NCBI RefSeq assembly: GCF_010727945.1
Contig: NZ_AP022569.1
Span: forward strand, 3,038,001 to 3,102,000
From: Mycobacterium cookii
GTDB lineage: Bacteria > Actinomycetota > Actinomycetes > Mycobacteriales > Mycobacteriaceae
DNA: 64,000 nt
Direction of reading: 5' to 3'
Shown here: positions 20,731 through 31,169 of the stretch, one piece after another
Numbering within the stretch: the first letter of the stretch is position 1
Layout of the letters: each line of letters begins with the position of its first letter
Notes under the pieces: generated by a model
Seen by the model: only the letters and a program-made list of their open reading frames with translations
What the model was told of the DNA's origin: nothing
Databases searched by the model: none
Translations under genes and position numbers: made by a program

Positions 20731-21427
20731 TTCGACGGTTCGGATCGGCCTGGTGCTGCCCGACGTGATGGGCACCTACGGCGACGGCGGCAACGCGGCG
20801 GTGCTGCGACAACGGCTGCGTCTGCGCGGCATCACCGCCGAGATCGTCGAGATCACGCTGGCCGACCCGGTGCCCGACAGCCTCGACCTGTACACGCTGG
20901 GCGGAGCCGAGGACTACGCGCAGCGGCTGGCCACCAAGCACCTGATCCAGTACCCGGGACTGCAGCGAGCTGCCGCGCGCGGCGCGCCGGTGCTGGCGAT
21001 CTGCGCGGCCATCCAGGTGCTCGGCCACTGGTACGAGACCTCGGCGGGCGAACGGGTCGAAGGCGTGGGCCTGCTGGATCTGACCACCGCACCGCAGCCG
21101 GCGCGCACCATCGGCGAACTGGTCAGCGCACCGCTGCTGAGCGGGCTGACCGCGCCGTTGACCGGTTTCGAAAACCACCGCGGCGGAACGGTTCTCGGCG
21201 ATGCCGCGGCGCCGCTGGGCGCGGTGAAGAAGGGCGCGGGCAACCGGTTGGGCGATGGCATCGACGGCGCGGTGCAGGGCAGTGTGTTCGCCACCTACAT
21301 GCACGGTCCATGCTTGGCCCGCAACCCCGAGTTCGCCGATCTGCTGCTGGGCAAGGTGGTCGGTGCGTTGACGCCGCTGGAGTTACCGGAAGTGGAACTG
21401 CTTCGCCGCGAACGGCTTCGAGCCTAA
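20723..21427 (+). CDS. gatD: Lipid II isoglutaminyl synthase, glutaminase subunit GatD
   Basis: 234 residues from the ATG at 20723, which overlaps the last codons of murT. It is a class I glutamine amidotransferase-like domain with nucleophile Cys94 in LAICAAIQVLG and the His in YMHGPCLARNPEF. It supplies ammonia to MurT for amidation of lipid II. The gene is convergent with recR and followed by a hairpin. Confidence 0.94.
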   Translation: MTDSTVRIGLVLPDVMGTYGDGGNAAVLRQRLRLRGITAEIVEITLADPVPDSLDLYTLGGAEDYAQRLATKHLIQYPGLQRAAARGAPVLAICAAIQVLGHWYETSAGERVEGVGLLDLTTAPQPARTIGELVSAPLLSGLTAPLTGFENHRGGTVLGDAAAPLGAVKKGAGNRLGDGIDGAVQGSVFATYMHGPCLARNPEFADLLLGKVVGALTPLELPEVELLRRERLRA

Positions 21428-21506
21428 GGGTCAGTCACATCAGCCTCGTGGGTCACTTGACCTCGGGATGATGCGCTTTTCATTTCGAGCGCGCATGCGA
21501 AATCTC

Positions 21507-21527
21507 CCGGCGAGGTGATATCGCCGG
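21507..21527. terminator. Hairpin between gatD and recR
   Basis: CCGGCGA (21507-21513) pairs exactly with 21521-21527 around a seven-base loop, in the gap between two convergent genes. It can serve as a terminator from both sides. No clear T-run. Confidence 0.45.
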
Positions 21528-21588
21528 TGGTGCTCACTTAAAACATCGCCTATTGGGTCAGGCTCGGTGCTGGAGTTGCCCGTGTGAC

Positions 21589-22200
21589 TCACACCATGGC
21601 GCGGCGGCCGGTCAGCGCACGTCCCAGCGTCAGCTCGTCGGCGAACTCCAGGTCACCGCCCATCGGCAGCCCGGACGCAATCCGGCTCACGGTCAGGCCG
21701 GGAATGTCACGCAGCATCCGCACCAGATAGGTCGCCGTCGCCTCACCCTCGGTGTTGGGATCGGTCGCGATGATCACCTCGGTGATGTCGACGCCGTCCA
21801 CCTGCTCGCCGATCCGGGTCAGCAACTCGCGGATGCGCAACTGCTCCGGACCGACGCCGGACAGCGGGTCCAACGCCCCACCCAGGACGTGGTAGCGGCC
21901 GCGGAATTCACGGGTGCGCTCGACGGCCTGGACGTCCTTGGGCTCCTCGACGACGCACACCAGCGAACCGTCACGGCGGGGATCGGCGCAGATGCGACAG
22001 CGCTCGTCGTCGGAGACGTTGCCGCAGACCGCGCAGAACCGCACGCCGTTGCGGACCTTGGCCAGCACCGCCGTGAGCCGGTCGATGTCCGGCGGTTCGA
22101 CAGACAGCAGATGGAAGGCGATGCGCTGCGCGCTCTTCGGCCCGATACCCGGCAATTTGCCGAGCTCGTCGATCAGATCCTGGACCGGTCCTTCGAACAT
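21589..22200 (-). CDS. recR: Recombination protein RecR
   Basis: 203 residues, the exact length of the M. tuberculosis protein. An N-terminal helix-hairpin-helix ([19 protein letters not shown]) is followed by a C4 zinc finger ([16 protein letters not shown]) and a Toprim domain. It acts with RecO in loading RecA at gaps. It starts 10 bases after the stop of the YbaB-family gene, the conserved order in bacteria. Confidence 0.97.
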   Translation of the reverse strand: MFEGPVQDLIDELGKLPGIGPKSAQRIAFHLLSVEPPDIDRLTAVLAKVRNGVRFCAVCGNVSDDERCRICADPRRDGSLVCVVEEPKDVQAVERTREFRGRYHVLGGALDPLSGVGPEQLRIRELLTRIGEQVDGVDITEVIIATDPNTEGEATATYLVRMLRDIPGLTVSRIASGLPMGGDLEFADELTLGRALTGRRAMV

Positions 22201-22210
22201 CGCTGGTCGA

Positions 22211-22534
22211 TCACATACCCAGCGAGCCCATGCCGCCGGCCAGCGGACCCAGCTGCTCCTGCGCCATGGTGGTGACCTGCTTGGAGGCGTCGGCCAGCGC
22301 GCCGACGATCAGATCCTGCAGGGTCTCAACGTCTTCGGGGTCGACGACCTTGGGATCGATGTTCACCGACACCACCTCACCGCTGCCTTTCACGGTCACC
22401 TTCACCAGACCGCCACCGGCCGCGCCGTGCACCTCGGTGTTGATGAGTCGCTGCTGGGCAGCCATCAGTTGTGCCTGCATCTGCTGCGCCTGGGCAAGCA
22501 GCGCCGACATGTCGGGCTGGCCTCCGGGTTGCAT
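22211..22534 (-). CDS. YbaB/EbfC family nucleoid-associated protein
   Basis: 107 residues from the ATG at 22534 ([18 protein letters not shown]). Coiled-coil helices flank a small beta sheet with [21 protein letters not shown], the YbaB fold that binds DNA as a dimer. The M. tuberculosis counterpart (Rv3716c) has a long Pro/Gly/Met tail, which is missing here; this protein ends at [12 protein letters not shown]. Upstream in-frame codons are less likely. Operon with recR. Confidence 0.93.
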   Translation of the reverse strand: MQPGGQPDMSALLAQAQQMQAQLMAAQQRLINTEVHGAAGGGLVKVTVKGSGEVVSVNIDPKVVDPEDVETLQDLIVGALADASKQVTTMAQEQLGPLAGGMGSLGM

Positions 22535-22632
22535 GACGGTCCCCTTGCGTCTTGGTCTCGACTTGGTGTCGCCTGCGCTGTGCGGGCGGTTCGAAGTTCC
22601 CAGCGTAGACGCCACCGGGCTAACGTGGCGGC

Positions 22633-23406
22633 GTGCGCACACCTCATCGCCTGCGTGTCGGGACCGCCGCCGCGTTGGCGGCCGTCGGCGTCCTCACTGT
22701 CGGCAACGTCGCGCCGACCACTCCGATCGCGAAGGCCGTCCCGGGCAACATCGCCGGGATGATCGTGTTCCTCGATCCCGGTCACAACGGTGCCAACGAC
22801 GCGTCGATCAGCCGTCAGGTGCCCACCGGTCGCGGCGGCACCAAGGACTGCCAGGCCAGCGGCACCACCACCAACGACGGCTACCCGGAGCACACCTTCA
22901 CCTGGGACACCACGCTGCGCATCCGTGCCGCGCTCAACGCGCTGGGCGCGCGGACGGCCATGTCCCGCGGCAACGACAACGCGATCGGCCCATGCGTCGA
23001 CGAGCGCGCCGCGATGGCCAACGCCCTGCACCCCAACGCCGTCGTCAGCATCCACGCCGACGGCGGGCCGGCGGGCGGCCGGGGCTTCCACGTCAACTAC
23101 TCAGCGCCGCCGCTCAATGCCGCGCAATCCGGCCCCTCGGTGCAGTTCGCCCGTGTCATGCGCGACCAGATGCAGGCTTCGGGCATCCCGCCGGCCAGCT
23201 ACATCGGCCAGGACGGCCTGTACGGGCGCTCGGACCTCGCCGGTTTGAACCTGGCGCAGTATCCGTCCGTGCTGGTCGAGTGCGGAAACATGAAGAACGC
23301 GACCGACGCGGCGCTGATGGAAAGCCCGCAGGGCCGTCAGCAATACGCCGACGCGGTGGTCAAGGGCATCTCCGCGTTCCTGGGCGGCCAGCCCGCCGCG
23401 GGCTAG
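22633..23406 (+). CDS. N-acetylmuramoyl-L-alanine amidase, Rv3717-like
   Basis: 257 residues from a GTG at 22633 with a signal peptide ([18 protein letters not shown]). Amidase_3 zinc enzyme: ligands in [17 protein letters not shown] and VSIHADGG, and a catalytic Glu near the C-terminus in [10 protein letters not shown]. It cleaves peptidoglycan between N-acetylmuramic acid and the stem peptide outside the cell. Divergent from the YbaB-family gene. Its stop codon interlocks with that of the next gene at a CTAG. Confidence 0.93.
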   Translation: MRTPHRLRVGTAAALAAVGVLTVGNVAPTTPIAKAVPGNIAGMIVFLDPGHNGANDASISRQVPTGRGGTKDCQASGTTTNDGYPEHTFTWDTTLRIRAALNALGARTAMSRGNDNAIGPCVDERAAMANALHPNAVVSIHADGGPAGGRGFHVNYSAPPLNAAQSGPSVQFARVMRDQMQASGIPPASYIGQDGLYGRSDLAGLNLAQYPSVLVECGNMKNATDAALMESPQGRQQYADAVVKGISAFLGGQPAAG

Positions 23407-23843
23407 TCTTCGATTTCCTTTTTAAGGTTCTCCAGCACCTCGGCCTGAATCTTCTTCAGTCCCAACGGCGCGAACGTCTTCTCGAAGAATCCCTTCACGC
23501 CGCCGGCACCTGTCCACGTAGTGGTCAGGGTGACGCTGGATCCCGCCGGTCCGGCGGGCGCCACCGTCCAGTTGTTCACCATGCTCGAGTTGGCGTCCTT
23601 CTCGATCACGGCGTGGCCGGCGACGTCGACGTCGGCCTGCACATCGCGCACGCGGGACTTGGTGGCTTGCAGCTTCCAGCGGGCGACGGTTCCCTGCCCC
23701 TGGCCGCCCTGGAGCACCTGGTAGTCGCGGTAGTGCGACGACAGGATCTTGGGCCGCACATTCCGGTAGTCACCGACGGCGGACAGCACGGTTGCTGGCT
23801 CAGCGTTGATCAGGATCGTGCTGGCTGCACTGACGTGTCCCAT
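23403..23843 (-). CDS. SRPBCC (START-like) family protein, Rv3718c-like
   Basis: 146 residues from the ATG at 23843, with AGAGGAG about 12 bases upstream. A helix-grip fold with ASTILINAEPATVLSAVGDYRNVRPKILSSHY at its N-terminus and a long C-terminal helix (GFFEKTFAPLGLKKIQAEVL). Such proteins bind a hydrophobic ligand; none is known here. Convergent with the amidase gene through the CTAG stop overlap. Confidence 0.88.
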   Translation of the reverse strand: MGHVSAASTILINAEPATVLSAVGDYRNVRPKILSSHYRDYQVLQGGQGQGTVARWKLQATKSRVRDVQADVDVAGHAVIEKDANSSMVNNWTVAPAGPAGSSVTLTTTWTGAGGVKGFFEKTFAPLGLKKIQAEVLENLKKEIED

Positions 23844-23895
23844 TAGGCGAAGCTCCTCTACGCGGGCGATTATCGGCAACCAGCGTATCGCCCGC

Positions 23896-25389
23896 CTATG
23901 CGCTGCGGCGGATCAGCTCGGTATCGACGTCCTGCAACCGGGACGATGCCGCCCGCTTACCCAGGCTCAGCCGAAATCCTCTGGGCTTCAGTGTGATTGA
24001 TTCGGAGATCCGCAACCGGTAGTCCTTCTCTGGTGTCAGGTCGTAGCGGTGCAGGATCATCCCCAGCGCCAACACTGCCTCGTGCAGGGCGAACTGGCGA
24101 CCGATGCAGGCCCGCTGCCCGGTCCCGAACGGCTTGTAGGCATGCGCGCGGTTCTTGGCCCGACCGGGCGCGAACCGGTCGGGATCGAAGCGCTCCGGGT
24201 CAGCCCAGACCTGCGGGTCGCGCTGGACCAGGGGCAGTACCACCAAGACCCACTGGCCTTTCCTGATCCGGTACCGACCGCCCAGCACGGTGTCTTTGCG
24301 GGCGACCCGCAGATAGCCGGGAGCCGTCGGCCACAGTCGTAACGACTCGTCGAGTACCGCCCGCACATAGCGCAGCTTTGCGATGTCGGCGTAGGCCGGT
24401 TCGGGGTTGTCGGCGTCACCCCATACCGCATCGACTTCCGCTTTGGCCCGCGCCAGTACGTCCGGGTTCTGGGTGAGGTAATGCAGCGCGAAAGCCATTG
24501 CACCCGAGGTGGTCTCGTGGCCGGCGACGATAAAAGTGATGACCTGCTGGCGAATGTTGTCGGGATCCAGTCGGTGTCCGGTCTTGGGATGCGTGGCATT
24601 GAGCATCAGGTCGAGAAGGTCGTTGGCCCCGGTTCGGGCGCCGTCCTGGCGTGCGCGGATGACGTCATCGACGATGCGCGTCATCACGGCTCCGGACCGC
24701 AGCAGCAGTGGACGGACCAGCCGTGCCAGCGGTGGGACCGTCGACCAGTTGGCGTATTGCAACGTCCGGTTCATCGCGGAGACGAAGGGATGCGGCATGC
24801 GGCGGTCGAACGAACCGAACCGGTAGCCGAACCCGGCACGCCCGATGGTTTCCAACGCGAGCCGAGTGGTGTCGTCGGTGACATTCACCGTCCGCCCGCT
24901 GTCGGCCGCGCCGTCCCAGCGGTCCAGCAGTTCGCGGATAACGGTGAGCATGACGGAGTGATAGCCCTGCATCGCCTCGCGGGTGAACCCCGGCATGAGG
25001 ATGTCGTGCGCCAGGCGCCAGTTGGGATGGTCGGTCTCGACGGTGATCAAGCCGTCTCCGATGATCGGGCGCAGCGGCGCGAGATGATGACCGACGTATT
25101 TGCCGAAGCGGGTTTCGTCGTGCACTTCGGTGACCAGATCGATCCCGCTCACCGCGATCATCTCGGTTCCGAAGATCTTCCGGACCGAGATCGGGCCCAG
25201 TTTCCGGGTCTGTGTCAGCGACGACTGGAACGGGGTGCGGGGGTTCAAACCGAGGACATCACCCAGGAAAGGTAGTCGACGGGGTGGATGCGGGAGATCC
25301 GAGCTCTCGAAGTATCTGCGGCTATCCAGCACAATTGCGTTCCGTAGGCCCACCGATGATTCGGGTGCCCACATACCCGAAATGGTCAT
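23896..25389 (-). CDS. Cytochrome P450, CYP102-like heme domain without reductase
   Basis: 497 residues with the I-helix AGHETTSGAMAF, the ExxR motif ESLRLWP, and the heme loop FGTGQRACIGRQ. The N-terminal half (HDETRFGKYVGHHL, GDGLITVETDHPNWRLAHDI, MPGFTREAMQGYHSVM) resembles P450 BM3-type fatty acid hydroxylases, but no flavodoxin/reductase domain follows. An external redox partner is therefore needed. In M. tuberculosis this position holds other genes, so the P450 is an accessory insertion. The upstream region has a long inverted repeat. Confidence 0.9.
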   Translation of the reverse strand: MTISGMWAPESSVGLRNAIVLDSRRYFESSDLPHPPRRLPFLGDVLGLNPRTPFQSSLTQTRKLGPISVRKIFGTEMIAVSGIDLVTEVHDETRFGKYVGHHLAPLRPIIGDGLITVETDHPNWRLAHDILMPGFTREAMQGYHSVMLTVIRELLDRWDGAADSGRTVNVTDDTTRLALETIGRAGFGYRFGSFDRRMPHPFVSAMNRTLQYANWSTVPPLARLVRPLLLRSGAVMTRIVDDVIRARQDGARTGANDLLDLMLNATHPKTGHRLDPDNIRQQVITFIVAGHETTSGAMAFALHYLTQNPDVLARAKAEVDAVWGDADNPEPAYADIAKLRYVRAVLDESLRLWPTAPGYLRVARKDTVLGGRYRIRKGQWVLVVLPLVQRDPQVWADPERFDPDRFAPGRAKNRAHAYKPFGTGQRACIGRQFALHEAVLALGMILHRYDLTPEKDYRLRISESITLKPRGFRLSLGKRAASSRLQDVDTELIRRSA

Positions 25390-25407
25390 AACACGAGCTT
25401 CACATAC

Positions 25408-25463
25408 TTTTTGACTGTATTAGTAGGTCCATGGCTACTTGTGGTCTATCTGACAGTCAAAAA
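25408..25463. promoter_or_regulatory. Inverted repeat upstream of the P450 gene
   Basis: TTTTTGACTGT (25408-25418) is the exact reverse complement of 25453-25463, with 34 bases between. Inside lies a smaller inverted pair AGTAG/CTACT. The AT-rich arms lie 19 bases upstream of the P450 start, in a promoter position. Two half-sites or two full sites of a repressor are possible. Confidence 0.5.
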
Positions 25464-25530
25464 TAAGGAATTTCAGCCATTACGTCTGGCTTGCCAGACG
25501 TATGGTCTGACGATCTCGACGCGAGCTTGG

Positions 25531-27366
25531 TCAGCCGTTGTCGATGCGGCGCGCGCCCAACTCGCTCTGCAGTAGCTCCAACGCGGCCTCTTCGGGGTCG
25601 CGGCGGGGGGCCGACGGGTCGTCGTGGCCGGCCTCGGCGAGCATGCTCTCCTCCTCGGCCCGCTGCGCGGACTCCGCGTCGGCAGGTGCCTCCTCCGGCG
25701 CAGGTGGCGGCGGAACCACCCTGCGGGCCGGACGCTCGACCGGGCGCGACGGCGCAATCGGTGCCTCGGGCACTGGGCTCGGGTCGCCTGCCTCACACCG
25801 CACCCGCCAGTCGACACCGAGCGCATCCTTGAGCGCCTCGGCGATGACGTCCGCGTTGCGCTGTTCCGACAACCGCTTGGCCAGCGGCGCCGACTCGTGA
25901 ACCAGCACCAAGGTGTTGCCTTCGACCGCGCGGACCGTGGCACCGGCCAGCATCACCTCGGTGGTTCTGCTGCGTTGGCGCACCTTGTCGCGCACCGTCG
26001 GCCACAGGGTGCGGACCGCGGCCGCATTCGGTTCGGCCGAGCCAGCGGTCGGGGCCTCGTCGGCCGGTCTGGGCTCGGCGGGGAGCTCCGGTGACGGCTC
26101 GGGGACCGGCACCGGTGTAGGTGCGGGCGCGGCCACGTCGGCGGGCGGCGCCGCGGGCTCCGAACGCCGTGCCGGCGCCGGCCGCTCTGGCATCTCGGCG
26201 TTCGGAATGGACATGTCCAGCCGGGTTTCTATCCGCTCGACACGTTGCAGCAGAGCCGATTCGGCATCGCTGGCCGACGGCAGCAGTAACCGCGCGCAGA
26301 TCACCTCGAGCAGCAGACGCGGCGCTGTTGCGCCGCGCATCTCGGTCAGTCCGGCGTGCACGACTTCGGCGTAGCGGGTCAGCGTGGCGCGGCCGATCCG
26401 GGCCGCTTGCTCACGCATCCGCTCCAGGACGTCTTCGGGCGCGTCGACCACACCACGGGAGGTGGCATCCGGAACTGCTTGCAGCACAAGCAGATCGCGG
26501 AACCGCTCGAGCAGATCGGTGGCGAATCGCCGGGGATCGTGACCGGCGTCGATCACCGATTCCACCGCCCCGAACAACGCCGCCGCATCCGCGGCGCCCA
26601 GCGCGTCGACAGCCTCGTCGATCAGGGCCACGTCGGTGGCACCCAGCAAGCCGAGGGCGCGTTGGTAATGCACCCTGTTGCCGTCGGCGCCCGCGAGCAG
26701 CTGATCGAGCACCGACAACGTGTCACGTGGCGAACCACCACCGGCCCGGATCACCAGCGGGTAGACGGCGTCGTCGACGACCACGTCCTCCTGGGCGCAG
26801 ATCCGTTCGATCAATCCGCGCATGGTCCGCGGCGGCAGCAGCCGAAACGGGTAATGGTGCGTGCGCGAGCGGATCGTCGGCAGCACCTTCTCCGGCTCAG
26901 TCGTGGCGAACACGAAGATGAGGTGCTCGGGTGGCTCCTCGACGATTTTGAGCAGCGCATTGAATCCCGCCGTGGTGACCATGTGCGCCTCGTCGACGAT
27001 GAACACCCGGTAGCGCGACTGAGCCGGCGCGTAGAACGCGCGGTCGCGCAATTCACGGGTGTCGTCCACACCGCCATGGCTGGCCGCGTCGAGTTCGACG
27101 ACGTCGATGCTGCCGGGCCCGTTGGGCGCCAAGCCGACGCAGGAGTCGCACACCCCGCAGGGCGTGGCCGTCGGCCCCTGCTCGCAGTTCAACGAGCGGG
27201 CCAGAATACGCGCCGACGATGTCTTGCCGCAGCCCCGCGGACCGGAGAACAGGTACGCATGGTTGATTCGGCCCGCCGTCAGGGCGGTGGACAGTGGCTC
27301 GGTGACGTGTTCCTGTCCCACCACTTCGGCGAAGGTCGCAGGGCGGTACTTGCGGTAGAGAGCCAC
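25531..27366 (-). CDS. dnaX: DNA polymerase III subunits gamma/tau
   Basis: About 611 residues from GTG 27366 (VALYRKYRPATFAEVVGQEHV). The clamp-loader ATPase has Walker A SGPRGCGKTSSARI, a zinc-binding set of cysteines (NCEQGPTATPCGVCDSCVG) and Walker B VFIVDEAHM. A Pro/Glu-rich linker (about residues 390-455) and a C-terminal domain follow. The annotated M. tuberculosis gene is named dnaZX. A TTG three codons upstream is possible. Essential replication gene. Confidence 0.96.
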   Translation of the reverse strand: MALYRKYRPATFAEVVGQEHVTEPLSTALTAGRINHAYLFSGPRGCGKTSSARILARSLNCEQGPTATPCGVCDSCVGLAPNGPGSIDVVELDAASHGGVDDTRELRDRAFYAPAQSRYRVFIVDEAHMVTTAGFNALLKIVEEPPEHLIFVFATTEPEKVLPTIRSRTHHYPFRLLPPRTMRGLIERICAQEDVVVDDAVYPLVIRAGGGSPRDTLSVLDQLLAGADGNRVHYQRALGLLGATDVALIDEAVDALGAADAAALFGAVESVIDAGHDPRRFATDLLERFRDLLVLQAVPDATSRGVVDAPEDVLERMREQAARIGRATLTRYAEVVHAGLTEMRGATAPRLLLEVICARLLLPSASDAESALLQRVERIETRLDMSIPNAEMPERPAPARRSEPAAPPADVAAPAPTPVPVPEPSPELPAEPRPADEAPTAGSAEPNAAAVRTLWPTVRDKVRQRSRTTEVMLAGATVRAVEGNTLVLVHESAPLAKRLSEQRNADVIAEALKDALGVDWRVRCEAGDPSPVPEAPIAPSRPVERPARRVVPPPPAPEEAPADAESAQRAEEESMLAEAGHDDPSAPRRDPEEAALELLQSELGARRIDNG

Positions 27367-27456
27367 GGCTGCCAAGGCTACCCAGCCCGACCGACGATGC
27401 GAACCCGCGAGGGTTCGTTGAGGAGGCGGGCAATCGGCCCAGTCGCCGACGCCGGC

Positions 27457-28863
<1,407 letters not shown>

Positions 28864-28937
28864 ACCGAGAGTCTAGTACCCGAGGTGACGCTGATCGCTC
28901 GACCGTCGCCAACTGGGGCTCGGCTACCATTACCGAC

Positions 28938-29023
28938 GGAGGATTCGCCTAGTGGCCTATGGCGCTCGCCTGGAACGCGGGTTGGGTTAATAGCCCTCGC
29001 GGGTTCAAATCCCGCATCCTCCG
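28938..29023 (+). tRNA. tRNA-Ser(GGA)
   Basis: 86 bases with acceptor stem GGAGGAT/ATCCTCC, discriminator G and no encoded CCA. The anticodon loop CTGGAAC gives anticodon GGA. A long variable arm and the T-loop GGTTCAAATCC mark it as class II serine tRNA. Confidence 0.97.
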
Positions 29024-29098
29024 CGCAAAGTCCGGGGGATGACCAGGCTCTATTGATAGGGTCTGGTCGCTTCCGGATCACGAAGCTCGAGGAGGAGC

Positions 29099-29923
29099 AT
29101 GGGACGCAGAGTCGCCACACTCTGGCACGCGGCGTTGTCGCTTGCCGCCGGCGTCCTCTACTTCTTCTTCGTGCTGCCACGCTGGCCCGAGCTGATGGGC
29201 GACACCTCGCATGCGGTCGGTACCGCGGCCCGGATTGCGGCGGGCGTGCTGATCGCCCTGGCCGCCCTGCCGGTGGTGTTCACCCTGCTGCGATCGCGTA
29301 AGCCGGAATTTGGTACACCGGCGCTGGCTTTGACGCTGCTTACCGCGTCGGTCGTGGCCCACGTATTGGCAGGTGTGCTGATTGTCGGCACCGCGATCAG
29401 CGAGATCTGGTTGAGCCTGGACAACGTCGGGCAGTGGCTATTCGGCATCTACGGCGCAGCGGCCGCGATCGCGGTGCTGGGCATCTTCGGGTTCTACCTG
29501 TCCTCGGTCGCCGAGCTGCCGCCCCCGCCGCCAAAGCCGATCAAGCCGAAGAAGGACAAGAAGGAACGGCGTCGCCGCAAGAAGGACAGCGAAGCCGAAG
29601 CCGCCGACGAGATCGCCGCAGCGGACGACGAAGAAACCGAAGCCGCTGACGGGGACGCCGAGACAGCCGACGACAGCCCCGAAGTGGAGTCGACGGCAGT
29701 GGAGCCCGAGCCGACCGCTGACGAGGTCCCGGCTACCGAAGCTGCCGACGCTGCCGAAGCCGATGCCGCTACCGCTACCGATGCCGATGCCGATGCCGAT
29801 GCCGATGAGACCGACGACGACACCGAATCGTCCAGCGGTCTGCGCAACCGGCGCCCGACCGGCAAGGGGTCAGGGACCCACCGGCGACGGCGTTCTCGCC
29901 GCGGTGTCGCGGTCGAAGACTGA
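29099..29923 (+). CDS. lucA: LucA-like membrane protein
   Basis: 274 residues. Four hydrophobic helices in the first 145 residues (for example AALSLAAGVLYFFFVLP and AAAAIAVLGIFGFYLSSVA) are followed by a Pro/Lys segment (PPPPPKPIKPKKDKKERRRRKK) and a long acidic Ala/Asp/Glu tail ending in a basic cluster. This is the counterpart of Rv3723/LucA, which coordinates fatty acid and cholesterol uptake by stabilising Mce transporters. The tail includes an in-frame GATGCC hexamer run (29780-29803) coding Asp-Ala repeats. The 3' end overlaps the convergent hydrolase gene by 54 bp. Confidence 0.9.
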   Translation: MGRRVATLWHAALSLAAGVLYFFFVLPRWPELMGDTSHAVGTAARIAAGVLIALAALPVVFTLLRSRKPEFGTPALALTLLTASVVAHVLAGVLIVGTAISEIWLSLDNVGQWLFGIYGAAAAIAVLGIFGFYLSSVAELPPPPPKPIKPKKDKKERRRRKKDSEAEAADEIAAADDEETEAADGDAETADDSPEVESTAVEPEPTADEVPATEAADAAEADAATATDADADADADETDDDTESSSGLRNRRPTGKGSGTHRRRRSRRGVAVED

Positions 29924-31084
29924 TTCGGTCACATCCAGCCACGACTCGATGAGTCGGCTGACCGCTCCGATGTTGCCGAGCTGACAGTGGTTGCTCGCCT
30001 GCTCTGCCGCGGTGAAAACCCGGGTAGTCACCGAGCGCGCGTTGACCAAAGCGTCCGCCTGGCGCCGCAGCTGCCTCAGCGGCACATAGTGGTCGTCGGC
30101 GCCGGCCAGTAACAGCACGTCGCCGCGCACGCGCCCGGAGATCTTCCGAGTGCTCATCGCAACCGTCGACTGCAGAAAGTCGTACGGCGTCGCCGTGCCG
30201 GTCACGTGCATGCCCTGCTGCAATCCCCACTCCGATACCGGCCTACGGGCAGCCGCGCGGCCGGCGATCGCGTTGACGATGCGGCGTGCCCGCACGGCGA
30301 GCAACGCGCGCAACGGAATTCGGACACCGCGACCGATCTGCCGGGCAATCACCTCGAATTCGTCGTCGAGAATGTCGAACGCCACGGCACGGCCGATCCG
30401 CGGCTCGAATGCGGCCGCGCGGATCACCAGGCCGCCACCCAATGAGATCCCCACGGCAGCAACATCTTCCAGCCGATAGTGGTCGAGAACAGCGGCCACC
30501 GGCCGCTCCCATTCCGGGATCATCGTGAGGCCGTAGTCCTCGAGTGGGGTCCCCTGTCCCGGGCCCTCGAACACGACGATTCGCCGGCCCGCATCGACCA
30601 GGCTGGCGATCATCGGAAAGAACTCTTCGACGTAGCTGTCGAATCCACCGAACATCACCACCGTGGAACCGGTTTGATGCTCCGGCCGAAGGTCATAGGC
30701 AGGCATGCAGCCCGATCCGAAGGGGATGAGTTCGGGCGTGACATCGTAGGCGGTCCGTATGGCATCAAGGAATCGGGCACGGGTTGCCGGGCGACGCGAA
30801 TCGGTTGCCAACATGAAGAATTCGGCCGCTCGGTCGTAGTAGGCGGCCGCGATGAGACGGTCAGCTGCACGCGCCCGATCCGCCATTGCCAGGAAGCCGT
30901 CGATCAATTCCGGGTAGGCGTGGGCGCGGGCGGCCAACTCGGCCACCTCGTCGATCGCCGACGGGCCGATCCACTGCACCCAGCGGTTGCACTGGAAGTT
31001 GATGCTGACGTCGGCGTGGAAGCGATGATAACCGACCGGCGGCGTGGCGCCGGTGCAGTCGATACGGGGTGCGGACGCGTCCAT
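29870..31084 (-). CDS. Alpha/beta hydrolase (FrsA/acylaminoacyl-peptidase-like)
   Basis: 404 residues. An N-terminal helical region (to about residue 140) is followed by a hydrolase domain with FEGPGQG, the nucleophile in VGISLGGGLVI, an acid around LLLAGADDHYVP and the His in NHCQLGN. The arrangement fits the family of C-C and C-N bond hydrolases related to FrsA. Substrate unknown. It is divergent from a TetR gene with two operator-like palindromes between them, so it is probably repressed by that regulator. Confidence 0.85.
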   Translation of the reverse strand: MDASAPRIDCTGATPPVGYHRFHADVSINFQCNRWVQWIGPSAIDEVAELAARAHAYPELIDGFLAMADRARAADRLIAAAYYDRAAEFFMLATDSRRPATRARFLDAIRTAYDVTPELIPFGSGCMPAYDLRPEHQTGSTVVMFGGFDSYVEEFFPMIASLVDAGRRIVVFEGPGQGTPLEDYGLTMIPEWERPVAAVLDHYRLEDVAAVGISLGGGLVIRAAAFEPRIGRAVAFDILDDEFEVIARQIGRGVRIPLRALLAVRARRIVNAIAGRAAARRPVSEWGLQQGMHVTGTATPYDFLQSTVAMSTRKISGRVRGDVLLLAGADDHYVPLRQLRRQADALVNARSVTTRVFTAAEQASNHCQLGNIGAVSRLIESWLDVTESVFDRDTAARTPSPVGP

Positions 31085-31094
31085 CGCGGGCTCC

Positions 31095-31116
31095 TATCGC
31101 AAGTTGTCTTGCAATA
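31095..31116. promoter_or_regulatory. TetR-type operator O1
   Basis: TATCGCAA-N6-TTGCAATA, an 8-bp inverted repeat (one mismatch between arms) 11 bases upstream of the hydrolase start. It shares its sequence with O2 at 31137-31158. Confidence 0.7.
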
Positions 31117-31136
31117 GCATGCACCCGGCCACCGCG

Positions 31137-31158
31137 TATTGCAAGTGAAGTTGCGATA
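31137..31158. promoter_or_regulatory. TetR-type operator O2
   Basis: TATTGCAA-N6-TTGCGATA, ending 11 bases before the GTG of the TetR gene. Centres of O1 and O2 are 42 bp apart, about four helical turns, so two dimers would sit on the same face. Confidence 0.7.
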
Positions 31159-31169
31159 GTCTTGACGGC

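Noticed and set aside
29780-29803. GATGCC hexamer run as a phase-variation switch
   Set aside because: The unit is six bases and in frame, so slippage only changes the number of Asp-Ala pairs in an acidic tail.
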